From positions 1,178,001 through 1,242,000 of the forward strand of contig JAKSGN010000021.1 in assembly GCA_024180945.1 (NCBI GenBank): DNA of 64,000 nt. The letters are read 5' to 3'. The notes below the pieces were generated by a model, which saw only the letters and a program-made list of their open reading frames with translations, was not told the origin of the DNA and searched no databases. The translations under genes were made by a program, and so were the position numbers. Shown here one piece after another: positions 41,846 through 55,100 of the stretch. The number at the start of each line of letters is the position of its first letter. The stretch's first letter is position 1. The DNA comes from Macrophomina tecta (Eukaryota; Ascomycota; Dothideomycetes; Botryosphaeriales; Botryosphaeriaceae).

Positions 41846-44800
41846 ATGATGGACAATACTGGCGACAGCCTCGGCGATCACTTCAGCAATGGTGCGCACA
41901 TACACGGCGCTACGCCCGCGCCGTATCACCCACTCTCAAGTCGCCACAGTCTCTACAACAATACCCCACCTCTAGTAGGGCAGACTGGACATCATTTTGT
42001 ATCTGGTCAAATAGTTGAGACCTTTACCCCTCTCCGCAAGCGACAAGTGCGAGCTACGCAGGTATTTTTTTACACCCCTTTGACTCCTTCATGTCGTTCT
42101 CCGCCATACTTATAATCCACGTATAGGCCTGCAACAACTGCCGAAGCCGTAAACAGAAGTGTGATGAGGAACAGCCGTGCCATTTCTGCCGTGAGTATGG
42201 GCAGAAATGCGAGTACAAGGAAGTGCCCTTGCCAAAGTAAGCCGATCCTTGGTCCTCTGCAGAATCATAGCGACATGCTTATCCAATTTTAGACAGGACC
42301 GGACCCTGCAGGATATAGAAACGAAGGTTAATGCGCTCTTGGAAAAGGTTACATCCATTCCGGATAGCCTTGATAGAATAGAGCAGCAGTTCCAGGGCCA
42401 GAACGGAAAGAACACGCGTACAACTCCGTCAGACGAACCCCTCACGGCGATGTCCGCTACAACAGAAGAAAGCAATGGAAGTGCTTATGAGTCAGTAAGA
42501 GAGAGAACGCTGTCTAAGTTGCCTACCATTGCTGCAAAAGCACAGTCCGCTGCCACGCATTTTCAGGCTTCCAACGTTTCTGGGGCAGTCAAACCAGTGC
42601 AGAAGCAGGTTCCGGAAGTATTCGAGGTCGAGACCAGATTACCTGCCGAGCATACCGCGGCCGCACATATTACGTTAATGAATTGGCCTGCAATGCAACA
42701 ATTCTTCAAGGGCATAGTTCGCAGTGGAACGAATTACCCAAGAGAGCAAGAAGAGAGACGAGGAGTACTTGAGCTTTATGGGAGAGGCGAAGACGCCGAG
42801 TTCAGTGATGGTGTAAATGATGGTGTCAGAGCAACAGAAGGTGTGGAAGGCGATCTTGCCAGCTTTCCTACACTTTCTTCTGGAGGCGAGAACTGGGACA
42901 TTCGACTCACCGCGGCTGCCACCGGAGCAAGCAATGACCAGTCCGACCCACAATATATCCTAGGTCGCCCTAAACCGCATGGTGCTCTCGAATTAGATCT
43001 TAGCACTTTGCGAAGGTTATTCCAGAGCTACCTAAGCCATATGCACCCGTTACAGCCTTTTCTGGACAAAGAAATACTGGTCTCCATGGTTGAGCAATTC
43101 ATCCAGCGCTATAGCCCTGACCTGGAAAAAGATATCACGACGTCCCCCTCTACCGCACTAGAATTGGATCTTACGCTCAACCTAAAAAGGAGACGATCTG
43201 ATAATAGAACTCTCTCAGGACAAGAATCAAGAGCTCCGCTCTGCCGCGCCAGTCACATCGAGCGAACGATCGGCAATGCCATTGTCCTCCTAGTACTAGC
43301 TATCGGAAGGATCTGCGAGCACAAGATGCGTCTTCCAGGCTCGTTGAGAAGCCCGGCTACGGGTGCGTGCGGCTCTCTTCAGACACCCGCTATTAATTCC
43401 CCGCCTGCTGCGATCAGATCCTGGCACGCCTCAACGCATTCAACATTCCCCAGTATATCATGGCCGAGAAGCGATGGAACTCGTCTAATCATGCGCACAT
43501 CATCTACAAAACGGTCAGATATTCCAAACAGGGAAGAGATGGCAGCTCTGGATGTGAATATCACGCCTGGTCTGGCCTATTACACCTATGCCGTTGAGAT
43601 ACTGGGTACAGTTTACGGGGGTAATTCTCTCTCCCATGGTCAGGCAGGTGTCTTGGCATGTCTTTATATGGGCCAGCTGGCTCGTGTCATGGAGAGTTGG
43701 GGATGGATTTGCTATGCTTGCAGGGTTTGTGGTGTCCTGATCGACAAGTAAGAAGAAGTTTCGCGTCAAAGAAGTCCAGCCTTTGATACTGATTCAGCAC
43801 AGACACAAGGAATCTCTCCTGCCTGTAACTCTAGAGTCGGATGTTTCAGAGAGCATGAACCTCCAAGAAGTTGTTTTGCGCATCCCTGGCGGCGCTGGTA
43901 AGCGCAAGGCCAACATGATTAAGTTCTTGTACTGGACATGCTTGCAGCTTGAGAGGTTCGTGTAAAACTATGAGGCGGCAGAAGGAAGTACGCTAATTAT
44001 TTAGTGATATCATGGCCGAAATGAGCCATCTTAGGCCAAGCGGTATCTCCGAAAATGAAGAATGTATTGGTATTCCAATTCATTTATACACGGAGACACC
44101 GCTTGGCCCCTCTGAGGAGGCGAATTGGCTGTACTTCTCGGCCCGTATCCAGCTTCGAAAGATCCTTAATAGGGTCCGCCTGTCTCTCTATACCAAACGT
44201 AAGATGATTATCCCAAATACAACAAGGCTCAACACTTATAGATGTATTAGCGCGTAAAGATGAATATTGGGATGCTTTATGGGTTGATCTGCTTGAGGAA
44301 CAGCTCCAAGGCTGGCGGAAAACGCTTCCAGCATGGCTACAGTGGAACGATTGGGATAGGCCATCTAACGACATCAACAAAGCACGAATGCGCGCCGAGT
44401 ATTATGGTGCAAGATATATCATCACGAGGCCAGCCCTTTATTGGGCCATCCACCGCGAACAACCTCCCACATTCCTAATGGAACACTATGGCTTGACACC
44501 CACCAGCGAAAAAGCCTCGCCTGGTCCGCCGGCAAACTCCAGCTTCGATCGATCGTTGGAGCTTCGCTTTCGCGCAGCCATAACGACAAGCCAGCGCTGC
44601 ATAGAGTCGGCTGTGAAGAACACCATCGCCTTCGGCGGCATCGAAAACGCTGATCACCGACTTATTGTTACCAACATCTTTGGTACAGCTCACACGTAAG
44701 CACGGATCTGAAGCAATTTTCTAAAGAGCTATGCTAAAGTTATAGATAATAGACAATTTGGGAACTGCCTCGTATTGGCGGCAGTGCGCAAGTCGTGGAT

Positions 44801-44942
44801 ACACGACCTCATTCAGCACCAGGACGTTGTCTCGCTTGTCGAGCGCACCATCAAGTTCCTATACAATAGTGTCCCTACCTCACCAACGCTCCGTATGGAT
44901 ATCGCGATTCTTCAAAACACCTTAGAGTGTCTAAATTCCTAG
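41846..44942 (+). CDS. Zn2Cys6 fungal transcription factor
   Basis: Seven exons join in phase: 41846-42061, 42127-42236, 42293-43724, 43798-43955, 44005-44198, 44242-44695 and 44753-44942, giving 917 aa. The binuclear zinc cluster is complete: Cys74, 77, 84, 90, 93 and 100 in ACNNCRSRKQKCDEEQPC..C. It is preceded by the conserved QIVETFTPLRKRQVRATQ, typical of Mut3-like Aspergillus/Penicillium factors. A coiled dimerisation segment follows (DRTLQDIETKVNALLEKV). The fungal-specific middle homology domain runs from about residue 370 (FQSYLSHMHPLQPFLDKE) through FLYWTCLQLESDI and ARYIITRPALYWAIH to the end. Several of these motifs appear only after splicing. It is a nuclear DNA-binding regulator; its targets are unknown and it is far from the NRPS cluster. 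Confidence 0.9.
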
Positions 44943-45620
44943 ATGCCAAGTTTAGCTCTAACCGGAAGCTGAGCTTCGTTATAAGCTGAATTTAGTTCAT
45001 TTACCCTGGCGAAACTTTCTGTGATATTTTCTGGGTGATATATAAGTCAGATGCCAAATAATTGTGGGCTATATGGTTGATTTCGTAAGCGTTACAAGTG
45101 CCTGATACTACCTTTTCTCTTACACCTTAAGTGTACGTGGACGACTCTATATTTCTTTTTTACCAAAGGTAAATAGAACAGCTTTAACGCATATATACGG
45201 TTCGGGGTTCTTATGACCCTGTGTCATCGAATATCATTCCTAGCGAGGACAGAATTATTTACTGGAGATAATTAGATTAGAGGGACTGCCATTTCCTCTG
45301 AGTTGCGGTGTAAAATTGCTATCAACCCCATCTTGCGCGATGAATACCCGGCCATCGAGGTAAATATAGGACAATCCAAGTAATCCAAGTGATTTCATAA
45401 GTGCATGCGAGCGTAACCAGCTGCCTGACTAAGTCTTCGCATCATTCACAAGTGATTGAATGAGCATTAACCAATCAGTCCATTCCAGCCTGGTATGCTC
45501 AATTAGTCGTGGGTATTTAAAACCATGTCGCCTGCCCCTTCCTTTAGAAGACCGCAGATTTTCTGACCGTAGTCGATATCTGCCACAGGCCCTTAGAGGA
45601 AAATATCACTCTCCAGCACG
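44943..45620. other. Intergenic, no gene seen
   Basis: 678 bp with a short direct repeat (AATCCAAGT twice near 45371-45390). It contains the promoter of the next gene. Confidence 0.4.
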
Positions 45621-46310
45621 ATGAAGGTAAGCGCTCTCTCACCCAACAATCTACTTGCTGGTCGTGCTTACAATTAAAAGTACGTAGATCCAAATATCCG
45701 AGGCGCATCGCATCCGCTTTTTGGGCCAGTGCCACCTCCGGAACGGTCTGATTCCCGCCCTTCGCCGACAGACCCAGCATTGTCCCCACGGTACCCACCA
45801 CCACCACCACCACCACCACCACCAACACCATCACCTTCTCTGTCCTCAATGCTGTCACAGTCACAAGAAACGAATTTCCCCGAAATTGCAAGCGTCATCC
45901 TAGGGTATGCTTGCAATATTTCGATCTTATACCGTACCCGCCAAATTGATGCTCATATTCTTCAAGCTGGGAGCTCCTGTAATAAGGAAAACATGGGAGC
46001 TTTGAAGAATATGCGCGATGATACTTGGCATACTATAACTGGTGACGGTGTAGATGATGGAGAACTGGAGAGGAAAGCGAAGGTCGAGCTTGCTTGGCCA
46101 TATTCATTCTTTCGACCAGAACTTGACGCAAGTGCCAGGTTTGTCGTAGTTTACCAGACACGCTGGCGTCAGATAGGAGATGAGGACTGGAAATCGGTGG
46201 CGTATTGGAAAAGAGTTTTTTCAACGAAGGATGATGCATATGAAGGATATTGGTGGGGTGCACACCAGGGTTGGTCGATTCCAATCGTTTATGATGAAGC
46301 CTCTGCTTAA
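45621..46310 (+). CDS. Proline-rich unknown protein with two-codon first exon
   Basis: ATGAAG (45621-45626) is followed by a GTAAGC intron of 54 bp, and the second exon runs 45681-46310, giving 211 aa. No other ATG in frame precedes the conserved-looking start YVDPNIRGASHPLFGPVPPP. A run of about ten prolines is encoded by a (CCA)n tract at 45790-45825. The C-terminal half looks folded (RKAKVELAWPYSFFRPE, ARFVVVYQTRWRQI, VAYWKRVFSTKDDAYEGYWW, GWSIPIVYDE). No family is recognised. If the tiny exon were missed, annotation would start at a GTG or inside the proline run. Confidence 0.58.
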
Positions 46311-47087
46311 GAGCATGATAAAGGGAGAGGGGATGTGTGGTGCAAACAGGTAGAGTGTACATGAGGCTATCACTTGCGGATGTTAGGCCAATATTCGTTC
46401 CGTCCGTGAGAAACATTTCAATCAGCAGATAAAGAATACGGAGATCGATTGCTGATCTATTGAGTCGTTGCGCATGGTAACGTTCGCACATAAGGTGCTA
46501 GAAGTGCCACTGATTACTTGGAGCGCTGAATAGTTTCTATATGCATCTGTTTGCATAAGACAAGGCGATACATCAGCCCTGGCCTCCGCCTCACTCTGCT
46601 AAAATTACGCTTTTTTCTTTTTTCCTTTTTTACAATAGCAAGCCTACAGCCATTGTCAATTTCTTTACCTCTCCGTCTTGTCTTCCAGTCTTCGAGTTCC
46701 TCGAACTCCCATAGTACCGTGAAAATGAAATACGGGTGAGGAAATTGAGAAAACATAATAGCCTGTCGTAATCCACGGAATATGGGCTACGGTCTCCCTA
46801 TATTGCACGATTGTCTCCTCACACTGCGCCGCAAGGTTCCTTGCCATGTCCCTCATCCTAAAAGTTATCTTGCCTTGCGGATCATGAAAATAGCCTGGTA
46901 ACGTCCAGATCCAATCCGAAGTTTATGCGGAAATGCGGCGCATAAAAATGGCATGATATTGTAGCTACCAATGCGGAACGTCCGCCTTAAACTTGCAGCC
47001 TGGATTGAGATTTTTATATAAACCCTCATATATCGCTGATCTATTGTACCTACGCACTCGACCCTCCTGCACGACCGCGCCCACATC
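46311..47087. other. Intergenic, no gene seen
   Basis: 777 bp. A T-rich tract at 46611-46632 and only unsupported short frames. Confidence 0.4.
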
Positions 47088-49554
47088 ATGTATACAGACA
47101 ATTCTGACCTGCACGAATGCACAACACGGATCCACGCAGAGCCAGCAGCAAGTGGGCAACACACCCACGAGGCGCATGATCGCCCATACTGCGACTGTAA
47201 GCTTTTCTTTGAGGATGAAAAACTCTTAAATCACGTCTACAGCAGCCATGACGTCCAAATTGGGGCTTCCGGCATGCACAAAAACGGTCATTCCTTTCGG
47301 AAGCTACTCAGGAATGAAGCTCTACACAAAGCGTAAGCCTGTTTCAAGCCGCGCTGCTCCAATCGACTCTGAAATTATTTGCAGACAATACGCTGTTTCT
47401 ATGCAGCCCCAGCCATGCCTTGAAACTCCTGCATATAGGAGGCACTCGCCCCTCACATGCGCTATGTCGAACCTGTCTCTACCCAGTCTTCAAGGTAAGT
47501 CCTATGCTGCCTATTATAGCTTTTTTCTTGCACAGCGGTATACCTAGGTGCATTGGACTTAACCAACCTGCCTTAGGATCACCCGCTTGCCTCTCCGACT
47601 ATCAGAACGATAAGCCAGTTCAAGCTAACGAGATCACCGCGGGATCTGAGCCCCGGATCGTCGGAAACAACGCAGTCGAGCCTGAGAGATGTTCGAGAGG
47701 CCTCGCCCACCGCATCGGCTGCGATAGCGAGATAACACAACTGTGTTCGAAACCCCAGGCAACAGCGCGGAATTCACATGCACAGCCCCGGGTGGAGCTG
47801 CCGTTCCCGGTACAACAGCAAGATTCGCAACGCAACACCAGCAGTGACGATGGGTCAGATCCATCCATGGCTGCAGCAACTACCAGATCACTTTGCCTTC
47901 CAGCCTCATATCAGAAGCATGTCTCGGTAATGCTCACAAATAAGCAATGGCCGGACTTAGCGCTCCAACCAGACACCCCGCCTGTTTCCCAGGAGCAAAT
48001 CGCAACGGAAATAAAAAAGACATATGCTGCGATTACAATAATCGAGTCAAAATGCGAGCATGTCGACAAACAGCAGCCGCCTTCCAGGATAGATCTGATG
48101 TCTGGCAGGAAATGGATCCCAACAGAATACTGGCGCGCTTGCATCGCGTTGCATAGGGCTCTGCTCCACGAACATCATGACTTCTTCCTAGCGTCCCAGC
48201 ATCCTTCAGCGAGCCCCACGCTGTGTCGGCTCGCAGCGAAGTATTCTATGCCAGAGCGAATGTGGAAGCATGGGATCCATTCTTTTCTAGATCTTCTGCG
48301 CCAGCACCTCCCGAAGACCCTCGAGTACATGATTACCTTCATTTACGATGCCTACCAAATGATACTGCTCTTGTCAGAAACTGTTCCGGCGTTTGAGGGT
48401 ATTTGGATCCAATACCTTGGAGATTTAGCCCGCTACCGTGTGGCTATAGAGGATGAGAACCTCGTGACCCGGAAAACCTGGGCGGAGATTTCTATACGTT
48501 GGTACAACAACGCTGCCGATAGGACTCCTATGGTGGGCCGTATCTACCATTACTTAGCCACACTAGCGAGACCGAACACGCTCCAACAGCTCTACCTATA
48601 CTGTCGTGCTCTTATGTGCGTACAGCCCTTTATGAGCACACGCGAGTCCATTTCCTCACTTTCGGATCGCATATCCGACCCATCCAAAATCTCTTATCCC
48701 CATCGCCCCTCTATCGAAATCAGCTTTATACGTGCACACGCATTGCTTTTTAAGATAGATCGAGGATCTCACCCCATATTCGAAGAACAACTTATTCGGT
48801 ACATCGAAAAACTAGACAGCCACATTAGACATCTCTCTGCAGAATGGAAGCAGAAAGGTGCGCATATAGCCATCTCAAACATTGCTGGCCTTTTCGACTA
48901 CGGGAGAGAGGATAACTTTCTTCGCCTCGCGTTTGCAACCCAGCTCTCGCCTGACGACTCAAAGTCCGTCTTCCAGACCGCCACTTCCTCTCATCTAGCC
49001 TGTCGTTTGGCTTTTGATACACTGCATGTCGTCCTTCAGCGCTTGGGAGACATGGACGTACTACCTCACTTACATATCCTGCTCGCATTTCTGTCTCAAG
49101 CTGCCGCTCTCCCGTACGAAACTTCCTGCATCTTCAGTTACGTTAAGTGGGAAACGGTCGCCTTATTTCTCAATGCATTGGCAAATTCAGAGACAATCAC
49201 GTCAAAAATTGAGTCTTCTAAATTTCCACACGGAGGAGATGACGATCTTCGTCCAATACCTGAAGACTACATCATTAGGGGACAATTATGGGCTTACTCG
49301 TACTATCCCGTATCATGGTTTAATCGTGTGTTGGATGAGGAAGAGCGTATTCTCGAGCTCGCTTCTACAGTTAAATTAAGAACTGAGAGAATTTTGTGGC
49401 TTGGAGTTCGACTGGGTTCAGTAAGTGATTTGTGGTTTTCCACATTATTACCTTGGAAAGCGGATCTAACTCGTAGCAGGGCAACCTTGGCCTACGTTAT
49501 GACAGATCTAGTCAGACTTGGCACGCCTCCAATCCGAGGGACATGGAAGAGTGA
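47088..49554 (+). CDS. EST1/SMG7-like DNA/RNA-binding domain protein
   Basis: Exons 47088-47332, 47385-47494, 47577-49420 and 49480-49554 join in phase to 757 aa. The N terminus has a Cys/His element (YCDCKLFFEDEKLLNHVYSSH). A disordered linker follows. The core from about residue 290 is the EST1 DNA/RNA-binding-type helical repeat region: RLAAKYSMPERMWKHGIHSF, LGDLARYRVAIED, WYNNAADRTPMVGRIYHYLA, LARPNTLQQLYLYCRAL and PFMSTRESI. Proteins with this domain act in telomerase regulation or nonsense-mediated decay. Fungi also carry many diverged paralogues like this one, whose role is unknown. The fourth exon is chosen because GTAAGT...TCTAACTCGTAGCAG is canonical and gives LGLRYDRSSQTWHA, like the family's ending. 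Reading through instead would end at 49690. Confidence 0.83.
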
Positions 49555-50929
49555 ATCCGCGCCAGAGAAGATACTGCTGGTCGCAGACGTTGCTGCCAAA
49601 AAGGAGACGCCGGAACTGGCTCAAAACATCAAGCGAGAACTGGGAGCAAATTTCCAATTGCTGTTAAACAAAATTTTACAAGTAACCTGACTTATAACAT
49701 CTCCTCCGATAATAGAACCGTAATCAAAGCTAGATCGCCATTCATGTGAGAATGCTCAGTCGGATTAGCTGGAAGGTTACGAAGAACGCGCGTAAGATCT
49801 ACTAGAGCCGGCGGTGCTGGTTAGTCCTTATCTAGTTTTTTTTTAAGTCCGGGCTGAACCGTTGTTATAAGTACGGGTAGTGCTTAGTAGTAAGGGTTAA
49901 GTCGTTCGTCGTGGCTACTACGGTGCCAACTAGACGTTTAAAGACTTAGTCTAGCTATTTGTTTGTGGAAATATTCAGCGATGGGCCTAGTACCCCTTAG
50001 ATAGCTAGAACGGCTTTTCGTAGTCTATTTACTCCTATAGCTTCCGTGAGTGTCAATCGTTAGTTCTACTTCTATGTTATATTTTGAGATGGTAGCGCAG
50101 TAACCGGATCCGTAGTCCTAATCTAGAAGGCTACATTTAATGACTTGCTATGAAACATTACTAAGGCTTAGTTATAGTATTGTCTCGATATCTGTGTTAT
50201 TGCTACCATAGCAGGTAAACTTTCCGCGGCGGAAGTGGCTCTAGAGCTCGTATCCTTCTGTGAAAGAAAGGATTTCCGCCCCAAAGCGGGTCTTACCTGT
50301 TAAAGCATCCTCTTAGGATAAAGTCCGGGGTAGTATCCCTCGTCTGTTTTCCAGTTATCTGGCGGATCGCACTAAGCGCCGTTTATAACTCCTATTCTGC
50401 CACCTGCTAAGTCCCTCCTATTGGCGGTACGTATGCCGAGAAGGTAAGTATTTGTTTCGTTGGCGTCTAAATTCGAACTGATGTAGGATCCCGTCTGTGG
50501 CATTGGACCTGTTGTTGTGCTGAGGTGGAGGCCCTCTTGCTTAGATAAATGGCGCTACGTTTATTTGCATTTCCGGAAAAAGTGGGGTTTATAGCTGCCG
50601 GGAACGGTGTTGGCCAAAAGCCTTAAATAATAATACCGATATGTCGGGTTATTGGCCATACTTCGTACATTTCAAAAATGAAACTTGATCTTTGAAACAG
50701 TTCATTATTTGACTTCAAAATCAATACGAACGCGGTTAATATATTATAGACTTGCGTATAGAGATAAGCACCACCAGTTTCTAAATTTTATGAACTACGG
50801 CGGAACAAGTATATAAGTAGTAGGGGGCTGTGTAAGGGATAAAACGAATATGAAGCATAGAAGTGCATATAAGACACGACCTCTGATATATATCATTTAA
50901 CGGCCTCTTAGTCCTCGAGTACAAGCCCC
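49555..50929. other. Decayed repeat, RIP-like
   Basis: About 1.4 kb. From 49790 to 50660 the sequence is crowded with TAG, TTAG and CTAG words and has stops in all frames at high density, like the LINE relic at 26.5-28.4 kb. I read it as a RIP-mutated transposon remnant, but no reverse-transcriptase or transposase motif is left to name its class. Confidence 0.45.
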
Positions 50930-51642
50930 TCAAATTTTCTTAATCCCGTCAGGCCCAATTTGGTACGAGTTCAAAAAGTACCTAATTACTATAAAGACAA
51001 TTTTACCGCGCTCATCTTTGTTCTTTCCTGGCGTAAGATTTGTCAGCAGCTTTCCTATACCCTTGGATAACTCCTTGTCAAGAACTTCAAAATCAAGCTG
51101 CGAAAGACGACGGACATGCTCGACGCCCCAGTGGTGTCTGAACGCGAGTCTAATCTGTCTCTTAGGCAGTTGAAGACCATTCTCAAAGATCGATGAGACC
51201 TCCGATATATCTGGAGATGGTATGAAAAGTAAAAAAAGATCTTCATCCGACTTGAGATCTGGGAGGCTATGTCCTCGGGCTGGTAGAACGTATGGCCGCT
51301 TTGGAATAAAGCAAACAAAGTGGACCAATTCCCATTTAAAGAACACACCAGAAATCCGTAGGCGTTCTTCGTAGTCAGCCTCGTGCACTTCGTTTCTGCC
51401 GGAGCATTCTTTTTCGCAGTGAATGTGCAGATCGAAATTTGACCGTTTCTTGTCGCCAGCCCGAAAGAAGAAGTCCTCTAGTTCCTAAGTTGTTGAAAAT
51501 CAGCATAGATCATAAATATGGCCAGAATGTTGGAGGGTCCTACTTGATAGGTTCCGACAGATTCTTTACATATACGCACATCCTCATCCGGTCGCTCTAG
51601 GAAACAGAAACGCATATAACGTTGAGCAAGATATTCCTCCAT
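50930..51642 (-). CDS. Unknown protein, two exons
   Basis: Exons 51642-51544 and 51484-50930 (intron 59 bp) give 217 aa. It begins MEEYLAQRYMRFCFLERPDE. An acidic ELEDFFFRAGD follows, then a hydrophobic stretch FKWELVHFVCFIPKRP, an FLLFIPSPDISEVSSIFENG region, and a basic C terminus (RQIRLAFRHHWGVEHVRRL, KIVFIVIRYFL). No family is recognised. An alternative upstream ATG at 51735 would add 31 residues. It is divergent from the JmjC/Ulp1 gene. Confidence 0.6.
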
Positions 51643-52124
51643 TGCAAGTGTGTGGAAAACAGTGGTGGATGGTGCAACTGAACTGTAAGCTCGGCCAGGG
51701 AACCACGAATAAATAGAGAGAGGCTTCCAAGACAAACGGAGCTACGCGACCGCCATATGGCCGCCTGTGCAATCGCCCTTATTTACTAGGATTCGCGCGG
51801 AGAAAGGAATTCGTTCCTATTGGCGTGCGTGGCACAGCATTACAGAGGGAAGTGTTTGCTGTCTGTGCGAATAAAGCTTGGCGGCTGTAGACCGCCAAGC
51901 TTTTTAGGACGGATCAGCTGTCTGTGCGCAGCATCGGCCTGGTGATTTTGAAACTAAGCCGCTTCCACGCTAGTGCATCATTACTGCTGTGTGACGGCGC
52001 GTGGGCTCCTGTCGCCTGCTGCCCGCCGCCCGCCGCCCGCCGCCCGCGCCTCTCCGCGTAACGTATTAAAGGGCAGGGTCGTTCCTCGTGGAATTTTCGC
52101 GGCGCACATGTCTATTGGATCGCT
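51643..52124. promoter_or_regulatory. Divergent promoter with hairpin and GC-rich minisatellite
   Basis: 482 bp between two divergent genes. It contains a perfect 12-bp inverted repeat, AAAGCTTGGCGG and CCGCCAAGCTTT, with a 7-base loop (51873-51903). CTGTCTGTGCG occurs on both sides of it (near 51859 and 51920). CCCGCCG-type repeats lie at 52020-52050, shortly before the JmjC start. Confidence 0.5.
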
Positions 52125-55100
52125 ATGGCTCCAAGACAGAGAAACAAACAGCTACCAGTCGATCTTACAACAATAGCGTCCAATCTGGATGGAATAACGT
52201 CGCAACTGGCCGTAAGTATACCACGCGCATCTGCACGCAGGACTGACCATAAAGCAGAAAGCTGCAGACACACCCTATTGGCCGACTGAACTCTTCGATG
52301 AAAGCAAGAGCCATGCTGTGCTTATCGAGCGAAGCGCCGACCGGCTACTCAAACATGCCCGGAAATTGGTTAAGATCATGCAGCAGCAACAGAAGCGTCC
52401 CCCTGAACCGAAGAAAGGTCAAGGCCGGCGACAGCAGAAGTGTCCCGCCCCACGTTTGTGGCAGGAATCCGAGCTGGACGGCAACTATACCGGAAAAGTT
52501 AAGTTCGGGTTGGAACAACTAGAACATCGTACTGTTTTCACCATCTTTCAGATGGTCGACGATTTCCCACAGTGCCAAGAGCTTGGATACTGTAAAGTCG
52601 CCATCGGAAAGGACGTCATTCGTGACTTGAATCTCGAGGAAATAAGTGGATCAACCATCGATATGCTGAGTGAGTGGCAGTCAAAGGCCGTGTACCTTTC
52701 GCCCCGCAACAAGCGCGATGATCTGCACGGCCTTGTTTGTCATTCCTACATCAAACGCGAGAACAAACGAAACAACAACTACTCCAAGTTTCAGGTTCCT
52801 GACTTATCCTGTGAGGATTCAGAACGCGATCCTCGGGAACTACTCTGCTCTACTGTAAGGGATGCCCGTGAAGATGAAAAACAGTCGTATCTCGTCATCC
52901 CAACAGAATCTTCTTCACAATGGCTAGAGTCTATCGGCCTGTCACCCGAGCTGCTAGACTGCGGTGAACAGCTCAAAAAGACAGCTAGACGGATTCCCGG
53001 AGTTCACACACCCTATCTTTACATCAGCGCGCGGCGTGGATCGAACTCACCCTTGCATGTGGAAGATGCATTCCTCGGATCTATTAATATTGTGCTTGCT
53101 GGTGCCCCAAAAGTCTGGCTCATGGTGGAGCCACGCTACCGCGAAAAGCTCGAACTCAAAGCAAGACAATACCTACGGGAAGAAGAAGAGGGTGATGACG
53201 TTGGCTACGACAATGAGACTGACGACGATGATGATGATGACGAGGAAGAGAGAGAGGGCGATGAAGATGAGAACGAGGACGAGGAAGAAGATGAGCGAAT
53301 TCCATGCTCGCAATCCATCCGTCACCTAAGTGATCTACTTTCTCCGGAACTTCTGGACTCTTGGGAGATACCGTATCGAATTGTGCCTTGTAACGCCGGA
53401 GAGATGATCGTAACGTTCTCGGAGACATATCATCAAGTTGTAAATGCCGGTCCCAATCTTGCTATGGCAATTAATTTCGCAGCGGATCGAGACTGGAAAG
53501 GGCCGCCTAAAAATTACCGGTTCTGCAAAACAAAATGCACTTCCTTCCCAATTACGCGTGCAAAGCTCCGCATCCAGCAGGTTAATCTCGACGATCTCGA
53601 GCTTAGCAATGATGAAGAGGGAGCTGGCGATAGATCATCATCTAACGGGACACCACCTAACCGCTCTCCCCACTCTCTGCAGAACAACTCAGATCTATCC
53701 GACGAAGAGTTGGATAAAATAATTGACGCAAACATACTATGGGAACCTGAGGATCAATTATGCAACTCAGAGCCCGTTCCAGAACCTCCAACCCCAGGCA
53801 CTCCAGGCGGCTTTAATCTACCCACACCGGAACCGTCTAGCATCATCAGCCAGCCAGGCGAACACCAAAGAGATGTTTACACGCCACTAGAGCCCCCAGA
53901 GACCCCTGGGCAGCCGAACGACTCTTCTTGCCAAACGCCAACGCCTCCAACAACGGTATCAGAAACAAGCGCTCCACAGTATAGCGGCGAGATTAGCCAA
54001 GAAAAAGGCAGAGAGGGGGGCCCCGCATCTCCTATCGTTATTTCAGGGGATGAGGATAACCTTGAGGATGTCGTCGAGCTACCGCTAAATGGACCAGACC
54101 CAACGCTCGTGGCCGCCGAAGCCCTAGAATCAAGGTTGGCCACTCTTGTCCAACGAATACTTCCGTTTACCCCAGCGCTGCGAATTTCAAAGAATACTAT
54201 TGAGTGTTTCCGCATAGGCTGTAAATTGAATGATGATGCCATCACCTTAACGCTAAGCAAGATCCTGCCAGAGTCGGTAGAGCCTTTGATAGCATCTTTT
54301 GCGATTCTGAACAGGCCAGAATCCGGCATATCCCGCCGGTACACTGGGCCCGACGTCTCCAAATCTCAGGTCCCAATATTGAAACATAGCACGGAATCTA
54401 CACACCTGTGCATCGCTTGCAACGTCGAATCCAAGTCCCTCGAATGGAACCGGACAGGCTCCGGAGATCACTGGATCCTCATCGTTGTTGATTTCCAGAA
54501 CACAAAGGTCCATGTATTCGGTGATGAGGGAGGACACAAGCCGGAAGCTGAAGCCATTGCGTACAATATCGGCCTTTTCGTTAACAACCACCGGATCGAT
54601 CTAGGGTACGACCCTATTTCTTGGTCGGCCCTGGAAACCCACCCAGTGAGATGACAAAACCCCTTATAGTCATGAAGATTGCTGATTCCTGTCTAGTTAT
54701 ATCCCACCAGCTGCTTCCCGGATGGATACAATTGTGGCGTGGCCGTCATCTTACGGGCCGAGGCCTTCATATACCCAGATAAAGCTCTGGAAACATCCGC
54801 CTATAACAACGCCATCGAACTCAGCACCAAGCTAAATGAACTACGCGCGGTTTATCTTGGCTTGATCTACCGGAGATGCAGACGCGTGCATGACGATGAG
54901 AGAGAGAGATATCTCCTAACTCCGGAATCAATAAATAAGAAAAGGAAATCTCAATTTCCAGAGAAGGCTCCCCCTAAACTTCTCATCAGAGCAGCTCAAC
55001 TCAGCCAAAGAACTGCACAATTCCCTCTACTCGTGAGGATTCCTGAATCAGAAGCTCAACGATGGGAACAATGTCTCCTCCGTGCCGCTGAGGAAGGAGG

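Noticed and set aside
43725..43797. Apparent frame break in the Zn2Cys6 gene
   Set aside because: Splicing at GTTTGT...GATTCAG keeps phase and restores the conserved FLYWTCLQLESDI region downstream.
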